This document shows, piece after piece, positions 1 through 9,800 of a stretch of 64,000 nt of DNA; position 1 is the first letter of the stretch; the number at the start of each line of letters is the position of its first letter. The stretch spans positions 186,001 to 250,000 of the forward strand of contig NZ_BFAB01000003.1 in the NCBI RefSeq assembly GCF_003402475.1, in the 5' to 3' direction. The notes below the pieces were generated by a model. That model made no database searches. It was not told the DNA's origin and saw nothing but the letters and a program-made list of their open reading frames with translations. The translations under genes and the position numbers were made by a program. This DNA comes from Mycobacterium sp. MFM001. GTDB lineage: Bacteria; Actinomycetota; Actinomycetes; Mycobacteriales; Mycobacteriaceae.

Positions 1-160
1 CGACGACGCAGCTGGCCAAGCCGCCAGCGCCGTCGCCGAGCGTCAGCCGCTCGCCGGGACGGATCCGCCGCACGGTCGCGGCGTGGAAGCCCTCGTCGCC
101 GCCGACGACGGCCAGTGCACCGGTTTCGGGCAGCACGTCGACGTAGAAAAGACCGGGCAA
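1..160 (-). CDS. rsmE: 16S rRNA (uracil(1498)-N3)-methyltransferase, N-terminal part (window edge)
   Basis: The reverse strand reads [20 protein letters not shown] and continues with [16 protein letters not shown], typical of the N-terminal PUA-like RNA-binding domain of RsmE. The family methylates N3 of U1498 in 16S rRNA using SAM; the SPOUT methyltransferase domain lies beyond the window edge. The probable start is TTG at 160, directly after the dnaJ2 stop codon, which suggests translational coupling. The same order, dnaJ2 then rsmE, occurs in M. tuberculosis. The start codon is uncertain because no other in-frame start is close. Confidence 0.85.
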   Translation of the reverse strand, partial: MPGLFYVDVLPETGALAVVGGDEGFHAATVRRIRPGERLTLGDGAGGLASCVV

Positions 161-1297
161 TTAGCGACCGGAGAAGGTTTCGCGCAGCCGGCTGAACAAT
201 CCGCTGGTGGCGCCGGCGTGCGTCGAGCGGACTTCGGCAACGTCGCGGCCGCGGCGGCTCTTGAACTCGCGCAACAGTTCCGCGTCGCGGTGGTCGAGCC
301 GCTCCGGCACCACCACTTCGACGTGTACGTGCAGATCACCGCGCACTCCGGAACGCAGGTGCGGCATGCCGTGACCGCGCAAGGTGACCACCGAACCGGG
401 CTGGGTACCGGGCGGGACGGTGATCTCGGTGAGCCCGTCGAGGATCGCGTCGACCGTGACCGTGGTGCCCAGCGCGGCGTCGACCATCGGCACCGAGATG
501 GTGCAGTGCAGGTCGTCGCCGTCGCGCATGAAGATGTCGTGCGGCTGCTCGTGCACCTCGACATAGAGGTCGCCGGCCGGTCCCCCGCCGGGCCCGACCT
601 CGCCCTGGGCCGCCAGCCGCACTCGCATGCCGTCGCCGACACCGGCGGGAATCTTGACGCTGATCTCCCGGCGGGCGCGCACCCGGCCGTCGCCGCCGCA
701 CTGATTGCACGGGTCGAGGATGACCTCACCGACACCGCGGCAGGTCGGACACGGCCGCGACGTCATCACCTGCCCCAGCAGCGAACGCTGCACGGTTTGT
801 ACCTCGCCGCGGCCGCCGCAGGTGTCGCATTTCACCGGGCCGGAATTGCCGTTGGTGCCCCGCCCCTGGCATCGGTCGCACAGCACCGCGGTGTCGACGG
901 TGACCTGCTTGGTGACGCCGGTGGCGCATTCGGTGAGGTCCAGCCGCATCCGCAGCAGCGAATCGGAGCCAGGCCGGACCCGGCCGACGGGACCGCGGGA
1001 GGTGGAGCCGCCACCGAAGAAGGCCTCGAACACGTCGCCGAGCCCGCCGAAGCCCGGGAAGCCGTTGGCCGTCGCCGCGTTCTCCAGCGGGTCGCCGCCC
1101 ATGTCGACGATGCGCCGCTTCTCAGGGTCGGACAGCACCTCGTAGGCGACGCTGATCTCCTTGAACTTCGCCTGAGCTTGTTCGTCGGGATTGATGTCGG
1201 GGTGCAGCTCGCGCGCCAGCTTGCGATAGGCGCGTTTGATTTCCGTATCGCTGGCGTTCGGGCTGACGCCGAGCAGACCGTAGTAATCGCGTGCCAC
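161..1297 (-). CDS. dnaJ2: Chaperone protein DnaJ2 (type I J-protein)
   Basis: A 378-residue Hsp40 co-chaperone that stimulates the ATPase of DnaK. The J domain covers about residues 3-70, with the HPD motif at 32-34. A short Gly/Phe-rich stretch follows, then four zinc-binding CxxCxGxG repeats ([32 protein letters not shown]), then the C-terminal substrate-binding domains. The start is GTG at 1297, preceded by the purine-rich GGAAAGG. It lies 34 bp downstream of hrcA on the same strand and is followed without a gap by rsmE, so the three look like one operon. The length is normal for actinobacterial DnaJ2. Confidence 0.97.
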   Translation of the reverse strand: MARDYYGLLGVSPNASDTEIKRAYRKLARELHPDINPDEQAQAKFKEISVAYEVLSDPEKRRIVDMGGDPLENAATANGFPGFGGLGDVFEAFFGGGSTSRGPVGRVRPGSDSLLRMRLDLTECATGVTKQVTVDTAVLCDRCQGRGTNGNSGPVKCDTCGGRGEVQTVQRSLLGQVMTSRPCPTCRGVGEVILDPCNQCGGDGRVRARREISVKIPAGVGDGMRVRLAAQGEVGPGGGPAGDLYVEVHEQPHDIFMRDGDDLHCTISVPMVDAALGTTVTVDAILDGLTEITVPPGTQPGSVVTLRGHGMPHLRSGVRGDLHVHVEVVVPERLDHRDAELLREFKSRRGRDVAEVRSTHAGATSGLFSRLRETFSGR

Positions 1298-1331
1298 GCC
1301 TGACCTTTCCTATGCCTTGTATGGCCGCTTG

Positions 1332-2390
<1,059 letters not shown>

Positions 2391-2463
2391 TTAGCCGCGT
2401 CCATTTTACGGTGATCAGCAGCGGGTTACGGTCACCGGCAATCGGGGGTTAGCCTTATCAACC

Positions 2464-2505
2464 ATGCTCACGTCGGACCGGGCACCGGAAACGGTCGGCG
2501 AATGA
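2464..2505 (+). CDS. Possible 13-residue leaderless upstream ORF
   Basis: ATG at 2464 opens a 13-codon ORF (MLTSDRAPETVGE) whose TGA overlaps the ATG of the next gene (ATGA at 2502-2505). A -10-like TAGCCT at 2450-2455 sits 8 nt before the ATG, the arrangement of a leaderless mycobacterial transcript. The next gene lacks an evident Shine-Dalgarno, so termination-reinitiation through this ORF is a plausible role. There is no homology evidence, and it may be chance. Confidence 0.25.
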   Translation: MLTSDRAPETVGE

Positions 2506-2807
2506 TCTTCAAAGGAGTGCGGGAAGGCAAGCCGTACCCCGACCATGGCCTGTCGTATCGGGAGTGGTCGCAGATACCGCCGCGCCAGATCAGGCTCGAC
2601 GAGCTGGTCACCACCACCACCGTGCTGGCCCTGGACCGGCTGCTCTCGGAGGACTCCACCTTTTACGGCGATCTGTTCCCACACGCGGTGAAGTGGCGGG
2701 GAATCATGTACCTCGAAGACGGCCTGCACCGGGCGGTGCGCGCAGCGCTGCGGAATCGCACGGTATTGCACGCAAGGCTTCTCGACATGGACGGGGCGCA
2801 GGCTTAA
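2502..2807 (+). CDS. Conserved mycobacterial small protein (VapB-antitoxin-like, Rv2375 type)
   Basis: A 101-residue protein beginning MIFKGVREGKPYPDHGLSYR. It sits between hrcA and the next plus-strand genes, the position of Rv2375 in M. tuberculosis. Relatives are hypothetical or annotated as VapB-family antitoxin-like; no cognate PIN-domain toxin is present next to it, so a toxin-antitoxin role is unsupported here. No clear RBS precedes the ATG. The start overlaps the end of a possible 13-codon upstream ORF. The protein has no signal peptide or membrane segment. Confidence 0.8.
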   Translation: MIFKGVREGKPYPDHGLSYREWSQIPPRQIRLDELVTTTTVLALDRLLSEDSTFYGDLFPHAVKWRGIMYLEDGLHRAVRAALRNRTVLHARLLDMDGAQA

Positions 2808-2874
2808 ACACAGTCACGTTTCGACGACCGGCGGTGTCGAACTTGGTGAGACCACTTGCTGTAGGAGGACCACC

Positions 2875-3471
2875 ATGGCACGACTTCCCGGAGTCTCCGA
2901 CCGCGACGCGGGGCTGGGCGCCCGGATCGCCTTCTTCTTCACCAAGCGCCGGTTCAAGCAGATGACCGGCCTGCAAACCGCGACGATGCTCGAACCACTG
3001 CGGATGTACGCCCACATTCCCAAGCTGCTCAACGCAATCGGCCGGCTGGAACTGGCGGAGTCGAAACTGGACATGCTCAGCGCCCGCCACCGCGCGCTGG
3101 CCGAGCTCAAGGCGGCGACCACGGTGCGCTGCGAATACTGCATCGACTTGGGTTCGCAGATCGCGCGCGAGTGGGGCATCACCGACGAGGAATTGCTCGC
3201 GCTGTCCGACTACAAGAGTGCGTCGTGCTTCTCCGACGTCGAGAAGTTGATCCTCGAGTACGCCACGGCGATGAGCCGCACCCCGGTCGAGGTGAGCGAC
3301 GAGTTATTCGACGCTCTGCGTGCGCGTTTCGACACCCCGCAACTGGTCGCCCTCACCCACGTCATCAATCTGGGCAACTTTCGGGCCCGGTTCAACCTGG
3401 CACTCGGGATCGGGTCATCCGGCTTCAGCGAGGGCAGGGTGTGCGCACTGCCGGACACGGCTGGCCGGTGA
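2875..3471 (+). CDS. Carboxymuconolactone decarboxylase / AhpD-like family protein
   Basis: A 198-residue all-helical CMD-family protein. The redox motif CEYC (Cys86, Cys89), followed by IDLGSQ, is the AhpD-like active-site pattern of peroxidase-linked family members; the substrate cannot be read from sequence. A strong RBS, TAGGAGGA, precedes the ATG at 2875. Its TGA overlaps the GTG of the downstream ECF sigma factor by 4 bp (GTGA), so the two are translationally coupled. CMD-type proteins are known genomic partners of ECF41 sigma factors, which supports a joint, probably redox or stress related, role. Confidence 0.9.
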   Translation: MARLPGVSDRDAGLGARIAFFFTKRRFKQMTGLQTATMLEPLRMYAHIPKLLNAIGRLELAESKLDMLSARHRALAELKAATTVRCEYCIDLGSQIAREWGITDEELLALSDYKSASCFSDVEKLILEYATAMSRTPVEVSDELFDALRARFDTPQLVALTHVINLGNFRARFNLALGIGSSGFSEGRVCALPDTAGR

Positions 3472-4337
3472 CGACCTCACTGGCGGCCCGATTCGAGGCA
3501 GCTCGCCCCCAGCTGGGCGCACTCGCCTACCGCATGCTGGGTTCGGTCGACGACGCGCAGGACGCGGTGCAGGAGGCCTGGCTGCGGCTGAGCCGGGATC
3601 GCGCCGACGACATCGAGAACCTGGATGCGTGGCTGACCACCGTGGTGGCGCGGATCTGCCTGAACACGCTGCGCAGCCGGCGCGCCCGACGGGACGAGGA
3701 GCTCGTCGCGCATGTGCCGGATCCGGTGGTCGACGCGGTCGGGGAATTCGACCCCGAACACCAGGCGCTGCTGGCCGACGCGGTCGGACTGGCCCTGTTC
3801 GTCGTGCTGGACACCTTGCCGCCGGCCGAGCGGCTGGCGTTCGTGCTGCACGACGTCTTCGCGGTGCCGTTCGACCAGATCGCCGGGATCGTCGACCGGT
3901 CGCCGGAGGCGGCCCGCAAACTGGCCAGCCGGGCACGGCGGCGCATCCACGATGCGGCGCCGGACCCGGACGCCGACCTGAGCGCCCAACACGCGGTCGT
4001 CGACGCCTTTTTCGCGGCCGGTCGCTCCGGTGATCTCGACCGCTTGGTCGCGGTCCTGGACCCCGAGGTGGTGCTGCGCGGCGACTTCGGCCCCGACCAA
4101 ACCCGCTGGGTGCGTGGCGCGTCGGCGGTGGCCGGCCTGGCACGCAGCTACGCCGCCCCCGAGCGCGAAGCGCGGCCCGCCACCGTCAACGGCGCCGCCG
4201 GCGCGGTGATCTTCGTCGACGGACACCCCGCCGCGATCATGGGCTTCGTGGTACGCGGCGAACGCGTCGCCGCGATCGACGTGCTGGCCGACCCGGCACG
4301 CATCGCGCGGATCGACCTGAGCGCGCTGTCCGGCTAA
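3468..4337 (+). CDS. ECF41-type RNA polymerase sigma factor with C-terminal SnoaL-like domain
   Basis: A 289-residue sigma-70 family protein. Region 2 is at about residues 5-75 (LGSVDDAQDAVQEAWLRL), region 4 at about 115-170 (LPPAERLAFVLHDVFAVPFD), and residues about 175-285 form a SnoaL_2/NTF2-like extension. In ECF41 factors this extension replaces a separate anti-sigma factor and modulates activity. The start is GTG at 3468, chosen because it overlaps the upstream CMD stop; an open frame continues upstream but only as a shadow of that gene. The canonical linker motif WLPEP appears as a variant, HVPDPV. Its stop overlaps the convergent antigen gene by 4 bp. Confidence 0.9.
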   Translation: MTTSLAARFEAARPQLGALAYRMLGSVDDAQDAVQEAWLRLSRDRADDIENLDAWLTTVVARICLNTLRSRRARRDEELVAHVPDPVVDAVGEFDPEHQALLADAVGLALFVVLDTLPPAERLAFVLHDVFAVPFDQIAGIVDRSPEAARKLASRARRRIHDAAPDPDADLSAQHAVVDAFFAAGRSGDLDRLVAVLDPEVVLRGDFGPDQTRWVRGASAVAGLARSYAAPEREARPATVNGAAGAVIFVDGHPAAIMGFVVRGERVAAIDVLADPARIARIDLSALSG

Positions 4338-4843
4338 TTGGTGGCCGTGGCCGCCTGGATCAGTGCGATCGCGGCGTCATGCTGCATGATCCAGTTGCCG
4401 TTTTCGTTAACGAACGCGAGTTGCTTGGTGACCGGCCCGGCGAACTTCGGACCCGAGATGGCCACGTCGGCGGTGGCCGCGTTCGGCCCAGCCGGTGCAA
4501 TGTTCGTCACGTTGAACTGCTCCGGGAAGTTCCCGTTGCGGTAGGCCTTCCTCAGGTCGTGGTCGGCCACCATGCCCTCATTCTGAGGGATGCCGCCTTG
4601 GACGAGATTGTTCTTGTCGGTGTACCTCTCGCCGGGATCGGTGACCTGGTTGCACAAGTTTGCCAACTGGTCGGCGCTGGGCAGCTGCTCCTGCCCCGGC
4701 GGGGGCGGCGGCGGGTCCAGCGGTGCGCTGAAGACCACGGGCTGCACCTGGGCCGGCGCCGAGCTGGCCGGCATGTATCCGACTGCTGCGGCGCCGAGCG
4801 CGGCGACGGCTGCCACACCGGTGGCGAGAGCTTTGACAGTCAT
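4334..4843 (-). CDS. MTB12/CFP-2-family low-molecular-weight secreted antigen, copy 1
   Basis: A 169-residue secreted protein starting [20 protein letters not shown], a Sec signal peptide, followed by a proline-rich stretch (PLDPPPPPPGQEQLP) and a SnoaL/NTF2-like body. The start at 4843 is supported by the RBS GAAGGGAC; a longer frame to 4876 would add residues before the signal peptide and is unlikely. It is a paralog of the neighbouring upstream gene, sharing the N-terminus, the QVQPVVF segment and the end-domain pattern, so it arose by tandem duplication. The function of the family is unknown; M. tuberculosis CFP-2 is a T-cell antigen found in culture filtrate. Confidence 0.9.
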   Translation of the reverse strand: MTVKALATGVAAVAALGAAAVGYMPASSAPAQVQPVVFSAPLDPPPPPPGQEQLPSADQLANLCNQVTDPGERYTDKNNLVQGGIPQNEGMVADHDLRKAYRNGNFPEQFNVTNIAPAGPNAATADVAISGPKFAGPVTKQLAFVNENGNWIMQHDAAIALIQAATATN

Positions 4844-4880
4844 GGATGTCCCTTCGATTAGGAGGTCGGTGTGCAAAAGA

Positions 4881-5378
4881 TTAGTGCCCCGAGGCCGCGT
4901 GGAGGAGCGTCATGGCCGAGTCGCGTGACAACATCCAGCTGCCCTGGTTCACGAACGTGACGTTCTGCGTGACAGGCGCGGTCAGCTTGGGACCCGAGAC
5001 CGCCACGTCGGCGGTGGCGCTACCCGGAGCGGCAGCCTGGATGTTCGAGATGTTGAACGACAGCGGCAACTGACCCTTTTTGGCCGCCTTTTGCAGCGCG
5101 TGGTCGGCAAGCGCGGCCTCGGACGGGCTGACGCCACCCTCCACGAGCCCGGACTTGTTCGCGAACGGGACGTTGGGGTCGGCGAGACTGCTCAGCACGG
5201 TGGAAAGCTGCCCGACCGTCGGCAACGCGGTGGTCTGGTCCAGCGGCAGCGGCGCGCCGAAGACGACGGGCTGCACCTGGGGTGCGGCCGGGCCGCTGAA
5301 ACTGGAGGTCAGGCCGGCGGCTGCGGCCCCGATCGCGGCTACGGCCGCCACACCGGTGGCGAGGGCTTTCACGGTCAT
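4881..5378 (-). CDS. mtb12: MTB12/CFP-2-family low-molecular-weight secreted antigen, copy 2
   Basis: A 165-residue secreted protein with signal peptide [20 protein letters not shown], then [17 protein letters not shown] and an NTF2-like C-terminal half ([20 protein letters not shown]). It is the likely counterpart of M. tuberculosis CFP-2 (Rv2376c), which also lies between the hrcA region and the mycobactin genes. The RBS GAAGGGAC is identical in the copy downstream, which lies 37 bp away on the same strand. It is less proline-rich than copy 1. It is divergent from the SagB-type gene, with 147 bp between them. Confidence 0.92.
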   Translation of the reverse strand: MTVKALATGVAAVAAIGAAAAGLTSSFSGPAAPQVQPVVFGAPLPLDQTTALPTVGQLSTVLSSLADPNVPFANKSGLVEGGVSPSEAALADHALQKAAKKGQLPLSFNISNIQAAAPGSATADVAVSGPKLTAPVTQNVTFVNQGSWMLSRDSAMTLLHAASGH

Positions 5379-5447
5379 GGTTGTCCCTTCGGAGCTGTTG
5401 TTGGTGGTGACGCTGATACTGGTGTGTCGTTTCGTCGGCCCGTCGTG

Positions 5448-5475
5448 TTACACCTGCTCGCCGCTGCCCTACGCT
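5448..5475 (+). promoter_or_regulatory. Possible promoter of the SagB-type gene
   Basis: TTACAC at 5448-5453 and TACGCT at 5470-5475 are separated by 16 bp and lie about 50 bp before the TTG start at 5526. No iron box was found here, unlike at the other siderophore promoters. This is pattern matching only. Confidence 0.3.
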
Positions 5476-5525
5476 CATGGGCTTGGCACGGTGAATCCCG
5501 TGAGAGCAGCGAAAGAGGTCGCGGA

Positions 5526-6884
5526 TTGTCCGCCGTCAGGTACCCCGATCAGACCACCTACGCGTTTCGGTCCGGCGTCACCTGCCTGACCACACCGGCG
5601 GGCGCCGTGCTGCTGAACCCTCCCCGCAGCGAGAAGCTGACCCGATTGAGCCCGGGCCAACTGCGCGCGCTCAAGACCCTCAACGTCGGGCCGGCGACGA
5701 TCTCGGAACTATCGGAGGGCGGCGACGTCGGCGCATTGATAGAGCAGCTCACCACGGGCGGCTGGCTGACCGTCACGGTGCGCGACGGCGCACGCGCGCT
5801 GTACTCCATACTGCCGTTCGGCCGGCCCGCAGCGCGTCCAGAATCACTGCCGCCCGATACCACTCTGTCGAAATTCGCTGTCCTGCACCGGGATTCACAG
5901 GGATTCGTGCTCGAGCATCCGCTGGCGTGGTGTGATCTGCGGATCCATGAGCCGGCGCTGCTCCCGCTACTGGACGGACCTGTATCGGCCGAGCCGCCGG
6001 TGCCGGCTGACATTGCCGCACAGTTCGTCGACGACCTGCACTGGTGCGGCTTTCGGCGACCGCCCGGCGAGGAAGACCACAGCTTCGATTCGCTGGCCTG
6101 GAGCGCGCCGGACCTGTGGTTTCACCGCCGCAGCACACTCGGTGAACGCACCGTCACCTGGGAGCACTTCGGGCCGACCAAATGGGCCAAGGACCGATTC
6201 CCGCAGCCGCCGGCGCGCAGACCGGCTTACCCGGGCGAACCGATCGCCCTGTTCGTCCCCGACTTGACGGTCACACGAACGCAGGACCCGACCCTGACAG
6301 CTGTTCTCGAAGACCGTGTTTCGACAAGAGCCTTCGACGACGCCCACCCGATCACCGTCGAGCAACTCGGCGAGTTGCTGTACCGCACAGCGCGCACGCG
6401 GCGGACTGAGCCGGTCGGCCCCGGTGAGGAACTGCTGTCGCGGCCCTACCCGTCCGGCGGCGGTCTCTACGAACTCGAGCTGTACCCCGTGGTGCGGAAT
6501 GTCGCCGGACTCGAGCCGGGCATGTACCACTACGACTCGTTCGACCACGCGCTGCGGCCAGTGGCCGGCGCGGAGTCGAAGGCGGTGTCCCGGCTTCTCA
6601 AGCCGGCTTCGGCGACGTTGACCGGTGGCGCCGAGCCGCAGGTGCTCGTCGCGATGGCCGCACGCAGCGGTCGCATCATGTGGACCTACGAGCAGATCGG
6701 CTACGCGGCGATTCTGAAAGATGTCGGCGTGCTGATGCAGACGATCTACTTGGCGGCAACCGCGATGGGACTCGGCGCGTGCGCCCAGGGATTCGGCGAC
6801 ACCGCCGCGTTCGTCGCGGCCACCGGAGTCGACGAGCGACAGGAATGCAACGTAGGCAGCATCATCGTCGGCTCCGTTGGCTGA
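5526..6884 (+). CDS. SagB/McbC-type FMN-dependent azoline dehydrogenase
   Basis: A 452-residue protein. The C-terminal half (about 255-452) is a nitroreductase-fold SagB domain with STRAFDD near residue 267 and the characteristic PYPSGGGLYELELYPVV at 307-323. The N-terminal 110 residues resemble a small winged-helix or recognition domain. The family uses FMN to oxidise thiazolines and oxazolines to aromatic azoles in bacteriocins, and in trans or as Ox domains in NRPS products. The start is TTG at 5526, with AAAGAGG upstream; no other in-frame start fits. It ends one base before the end of convergent mbtB, whose product makes an oxazoline, so a tailoring role on the siderophore is likely. There is no YcaO partner nearby. 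Confidence 0.85.
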   Translation: MSAVRYPDQTTYAFRSGVTCLTTPAGAVLLNPPRSEKLTRLSPGQLRALKTLNVGPATISELSEGGDVGALIEQLTTGGWLTVTVRDGARALYSILPFGRPAARPESLPPDTTLSKFAVLHRDSQGFVLEHPLAWCDLRIHEPALLPLLDGPVSAEPPVPADIAAQFVDDLHWCGFRRPPGEEDHSFDSLAWSAPDLWFHRRSTLGERTVTWEHFGPTKWAKDRFPQPPARRPAYPGEPIALFVPDLTVTRTQDPTLTAVLEDRVSTRAFDDAHPITVEQLGELLYRTARTRRTEPVGPGEELLSRPYPSGGGLYELELYPVVRNVAGLEPGMYHYDSFDHALRPVAGAESKAVSRLLKPASATLTGGAEPQVLVAMAARSGRIMWTYEQIGYAAILKDVGVLMQTIYLAATAMGLGACAQGFGDTAAFVAATGVDERQECNVGSIIVGSVG

Positions 6885-9800
6885 CTATTCCTGGGCGAGA
6901 ACTTCTTCGTCGGTCAGCGCCGCAACCTCGAGGTAGGCACGCGCAATGACGGCAAGGCGATCCGGCGTACCACGCCCCGCCTCACGTTCGTTGAGTCGCT
7001 CGGCCAACGCTGCGACGGTTCGTGCGGCGAACAGGTCGACGACCACCGCATGGTCGATTTCCAGCCAGTAGCGCAGCCGGGCGATCACGGTGGTGGCCAG
7101 CACCGAATCGCCGCCCATCGCGAAGAAATCCTGATGCACGCCAACCGAATCCGCACCCAGCACCTCGGCGACAATCGCGGCGAGTGCGGCCTCCACGTCG
7201 TTTCTCGGCGCGCTGTCCTCGGTGGTATCCGGTTCGAGCCGCCTTGTGACTGCTTTGCGGTCCAGCTTTCCGTTGGGCGTCAACGGAATTCGGTCGAATG
7301 TCACGATGCGCTTGGGAACCATGTAGCTCGGCAGCAGCTCGGCCACCGCCCCGGCTACGTCATCCACCTCACCTGACACCGCAGCCACCAGTGTCGGAGC
7401 CGTGTCGCCGACCACCGCGGCGACGGCGTGACGCACTCCGGGCACGGTGCGCAGCGCACTCTCCACCTCGCCGAGTTCGACGCGGTAGCCGCGTATCTGG
7501 ACCTGGTTGTCGGCCCGGCCCAAAAACTCGATGGTGCCATCGGGCCAGTATCGGGCCATGTCGCCGGTTTTGTACCAACGAACACCGTCATGCTCGACGA
7601 AGCGCTCCGCGGTTCGCTGTGGGTCGTTGCGGTATCCTGCTGCGACATTCGCGCCGCCGACCCACAGTTCGCCGGCCACCCAATCGGGGCAGTCGCGGCC
7701 CGACGGCGAGACAACCCGGCACCGCACATTTCGTAACGGGATGCCGAATGGCACCGTCGCCCAGTGTGCCGGCGGTTCGCCGACGACCTCGCAGATGGTG
7801 TGGTGAATCGACGTCTCGGTGGCACCACCCAGACCGGCGAACCGGCAGCCCGGCACTTGCCGGGCGAGTCTGCGCGCCAGCTCGGCGCCGACCCAGTCAC
7901 CGCCGAGGGTGACGGCCCGCAACGAGTCGCCGAGCCGATCACCGCCGAGCTCCAAGATCATGTCGAGCATGCTCGGCACGCAGTTGAGGATCGAAACTCG
8001 GTGCCGCCGAAGCAGTTCGACCCACGTGGTGGCCGCGGCTCGCTGTTCGGAATCGACCGCAACCAGCGACCCGCCCACCGAGAACATGCCGAAGATGTCG
8101 TAGACGGATGCGTCGAACTCGAGGGCGGAGAGCGCGAGCACCCGGTCGGCGGCGCCGACGCCGAACCAGTCGTTGACGGCGTCGATGGTGTTCATCGCCC
8201 CGCTGTGCCGCACGTCGACTCCCTTGGGCAGCCCCGTCGAGCCGGAGGTGAAGATGACGTAGGCGATCTGGTCGGCGTCGGGGTAGACCGGCGCCGGCAG
8301 CGGTTCGGGGTGGCTGACCGCGGCGTCGATGGACAGGCTCGGAACCGAGTCCATCTGGACGCTCTCGGTGGTGATCGCCGCCACGATGTCAGCCGTTTGA
8401 AGTATCTTGGCGCGCCGCGCAATTGGCTGATCAAACCCGATCGGCACATACGTTGCCCCGGCGGCGAGCACCCCGAGCACGGCCAGTACTTGGTCGCGCC
8501 CCTTGGGGAGCTGGACGGCGACGGCGTCACCGCGACCCACACCTCGGGCATGCAGCGCCCCGGCAACCGCCAGCGCGCGCTCGGCAAGTTCGGCGTAACT
8601 CCATGCGCCCGCGTCATCGCCGAGTCCCCACATCACGGCCGGCGCGTCCGGCTTGGCGGCGGCATGGTCGAAGAACCCCTGGTGCAGGCAGCGGCCGCTG
8701 ACCGGTCCGTCGGTCGCGTTGACCGCCGCACGCACCTTCGCCTGGGCGCTCGGCAACCGCACCGCCGCCTCGGCCTCCCACCCGGCATCGCCGTCGGCGA
8801 GGCGTTCGACGGCGTCGGTGAACCTGGCGAACATCGCGTCGATCAGTCCCGGTGGGAACGCCGCGTCCCGCACATCCCAGTTGAGCAGCAGTCCGCCTCG
8901 CAGCTCGGTGATTTGGGCGTCGAGCAGGACCTGGGGACCTTGCGACACGATCCACACCGGTTCGCCGAACGTGTCGACGACGGTGTCGGCGAACAACTCG
9001 CCGAGGTCGAGCGCGCTGGTGAACACGACCGGTGCCAGCACCGGTTCGCCGCGGTGTCTGCCGAGATCACGCAACACGTCCAGTCCGGAATAGGCGGCGT
9101 GGGCCGCACTTTCGTACATGCGGCGCTGAATGTCGCGGGCGCGGTCGGTGACCGACATGTTCTCGGTGACGTCGACCTCCAGCATGATCGACGAGGTGAA
9201 GTCGCCCACCACCCGATCAATGTCGGGGTGGATCGAGTCTCGGTGGAACAAGGGCACGTTCAGCAAGAACCTGCTCTGTGCGGACCAACCGCCGATGGTG
9301 TCGGCAAACAGCCCCGCCACAGCCATCGCCGGTGTGACGCCGCGGCGATGCGCGCCGGCCAGCAGCCGTTGCTTGGCGTCGGGCCCGAGCCAGTGCGCGT
9401 ATCGGACGGTGCGATGCGACGTCGTGGCGACGGTGGGAAGTTCGGGCGCGCCGGGCATCTCGGCTATCCGCTGCTGCCACCACTGGCGGTCCTGCTCACG
9501 TGCGGCGCTGTCGCCGGTGCGCTCGGTGCGGTAGCGCCGGTAGGTATAGCCGGGTGCCGGCACGGTGGCGCCCCGGTACAACTCGGCCAGGTCGGAAACC
9601 AGCACCCGGTAACTCATCGCGTCGCCGGCCAGCATGTCGATGTCTAGATGCAGCCGGGTGCGGTCGCCGTCGCACACGGTCAGCGTGACGTCGATAACCT
9701 GTCCGTCTGCTATTGCCAGGCGCTGGTGGGTTTTGCGGTCGCGCAACTGTTCCAACGTGGCGTCAGGGCTTTGGCCGCGGAGGTCGACGACGCTGAATAC

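Noticed and set aside
83..1303. Long plus-strand ORF of 406 codons opposite dnaJ2
   Set aside because: It is the antisense shadow of dnaJ2 in high-GC DNA; the zinc-finger and HPD motifs are on the minus strand.
2444..2462. Possible IdeR box near the Rv2375-like gene (GGTTAGCCT core)
   Set aside because: Only 11 of 19 positions match, and the flanks are not palindromic; the core is better explained as part of a -10 element.
7764..9647. Long plus-strand ORF of 627 codons opposite mbtB
   Set aside because: Shadow of the NRPS; no recognisable domain, and all NRPS motifs are on the minus strand.
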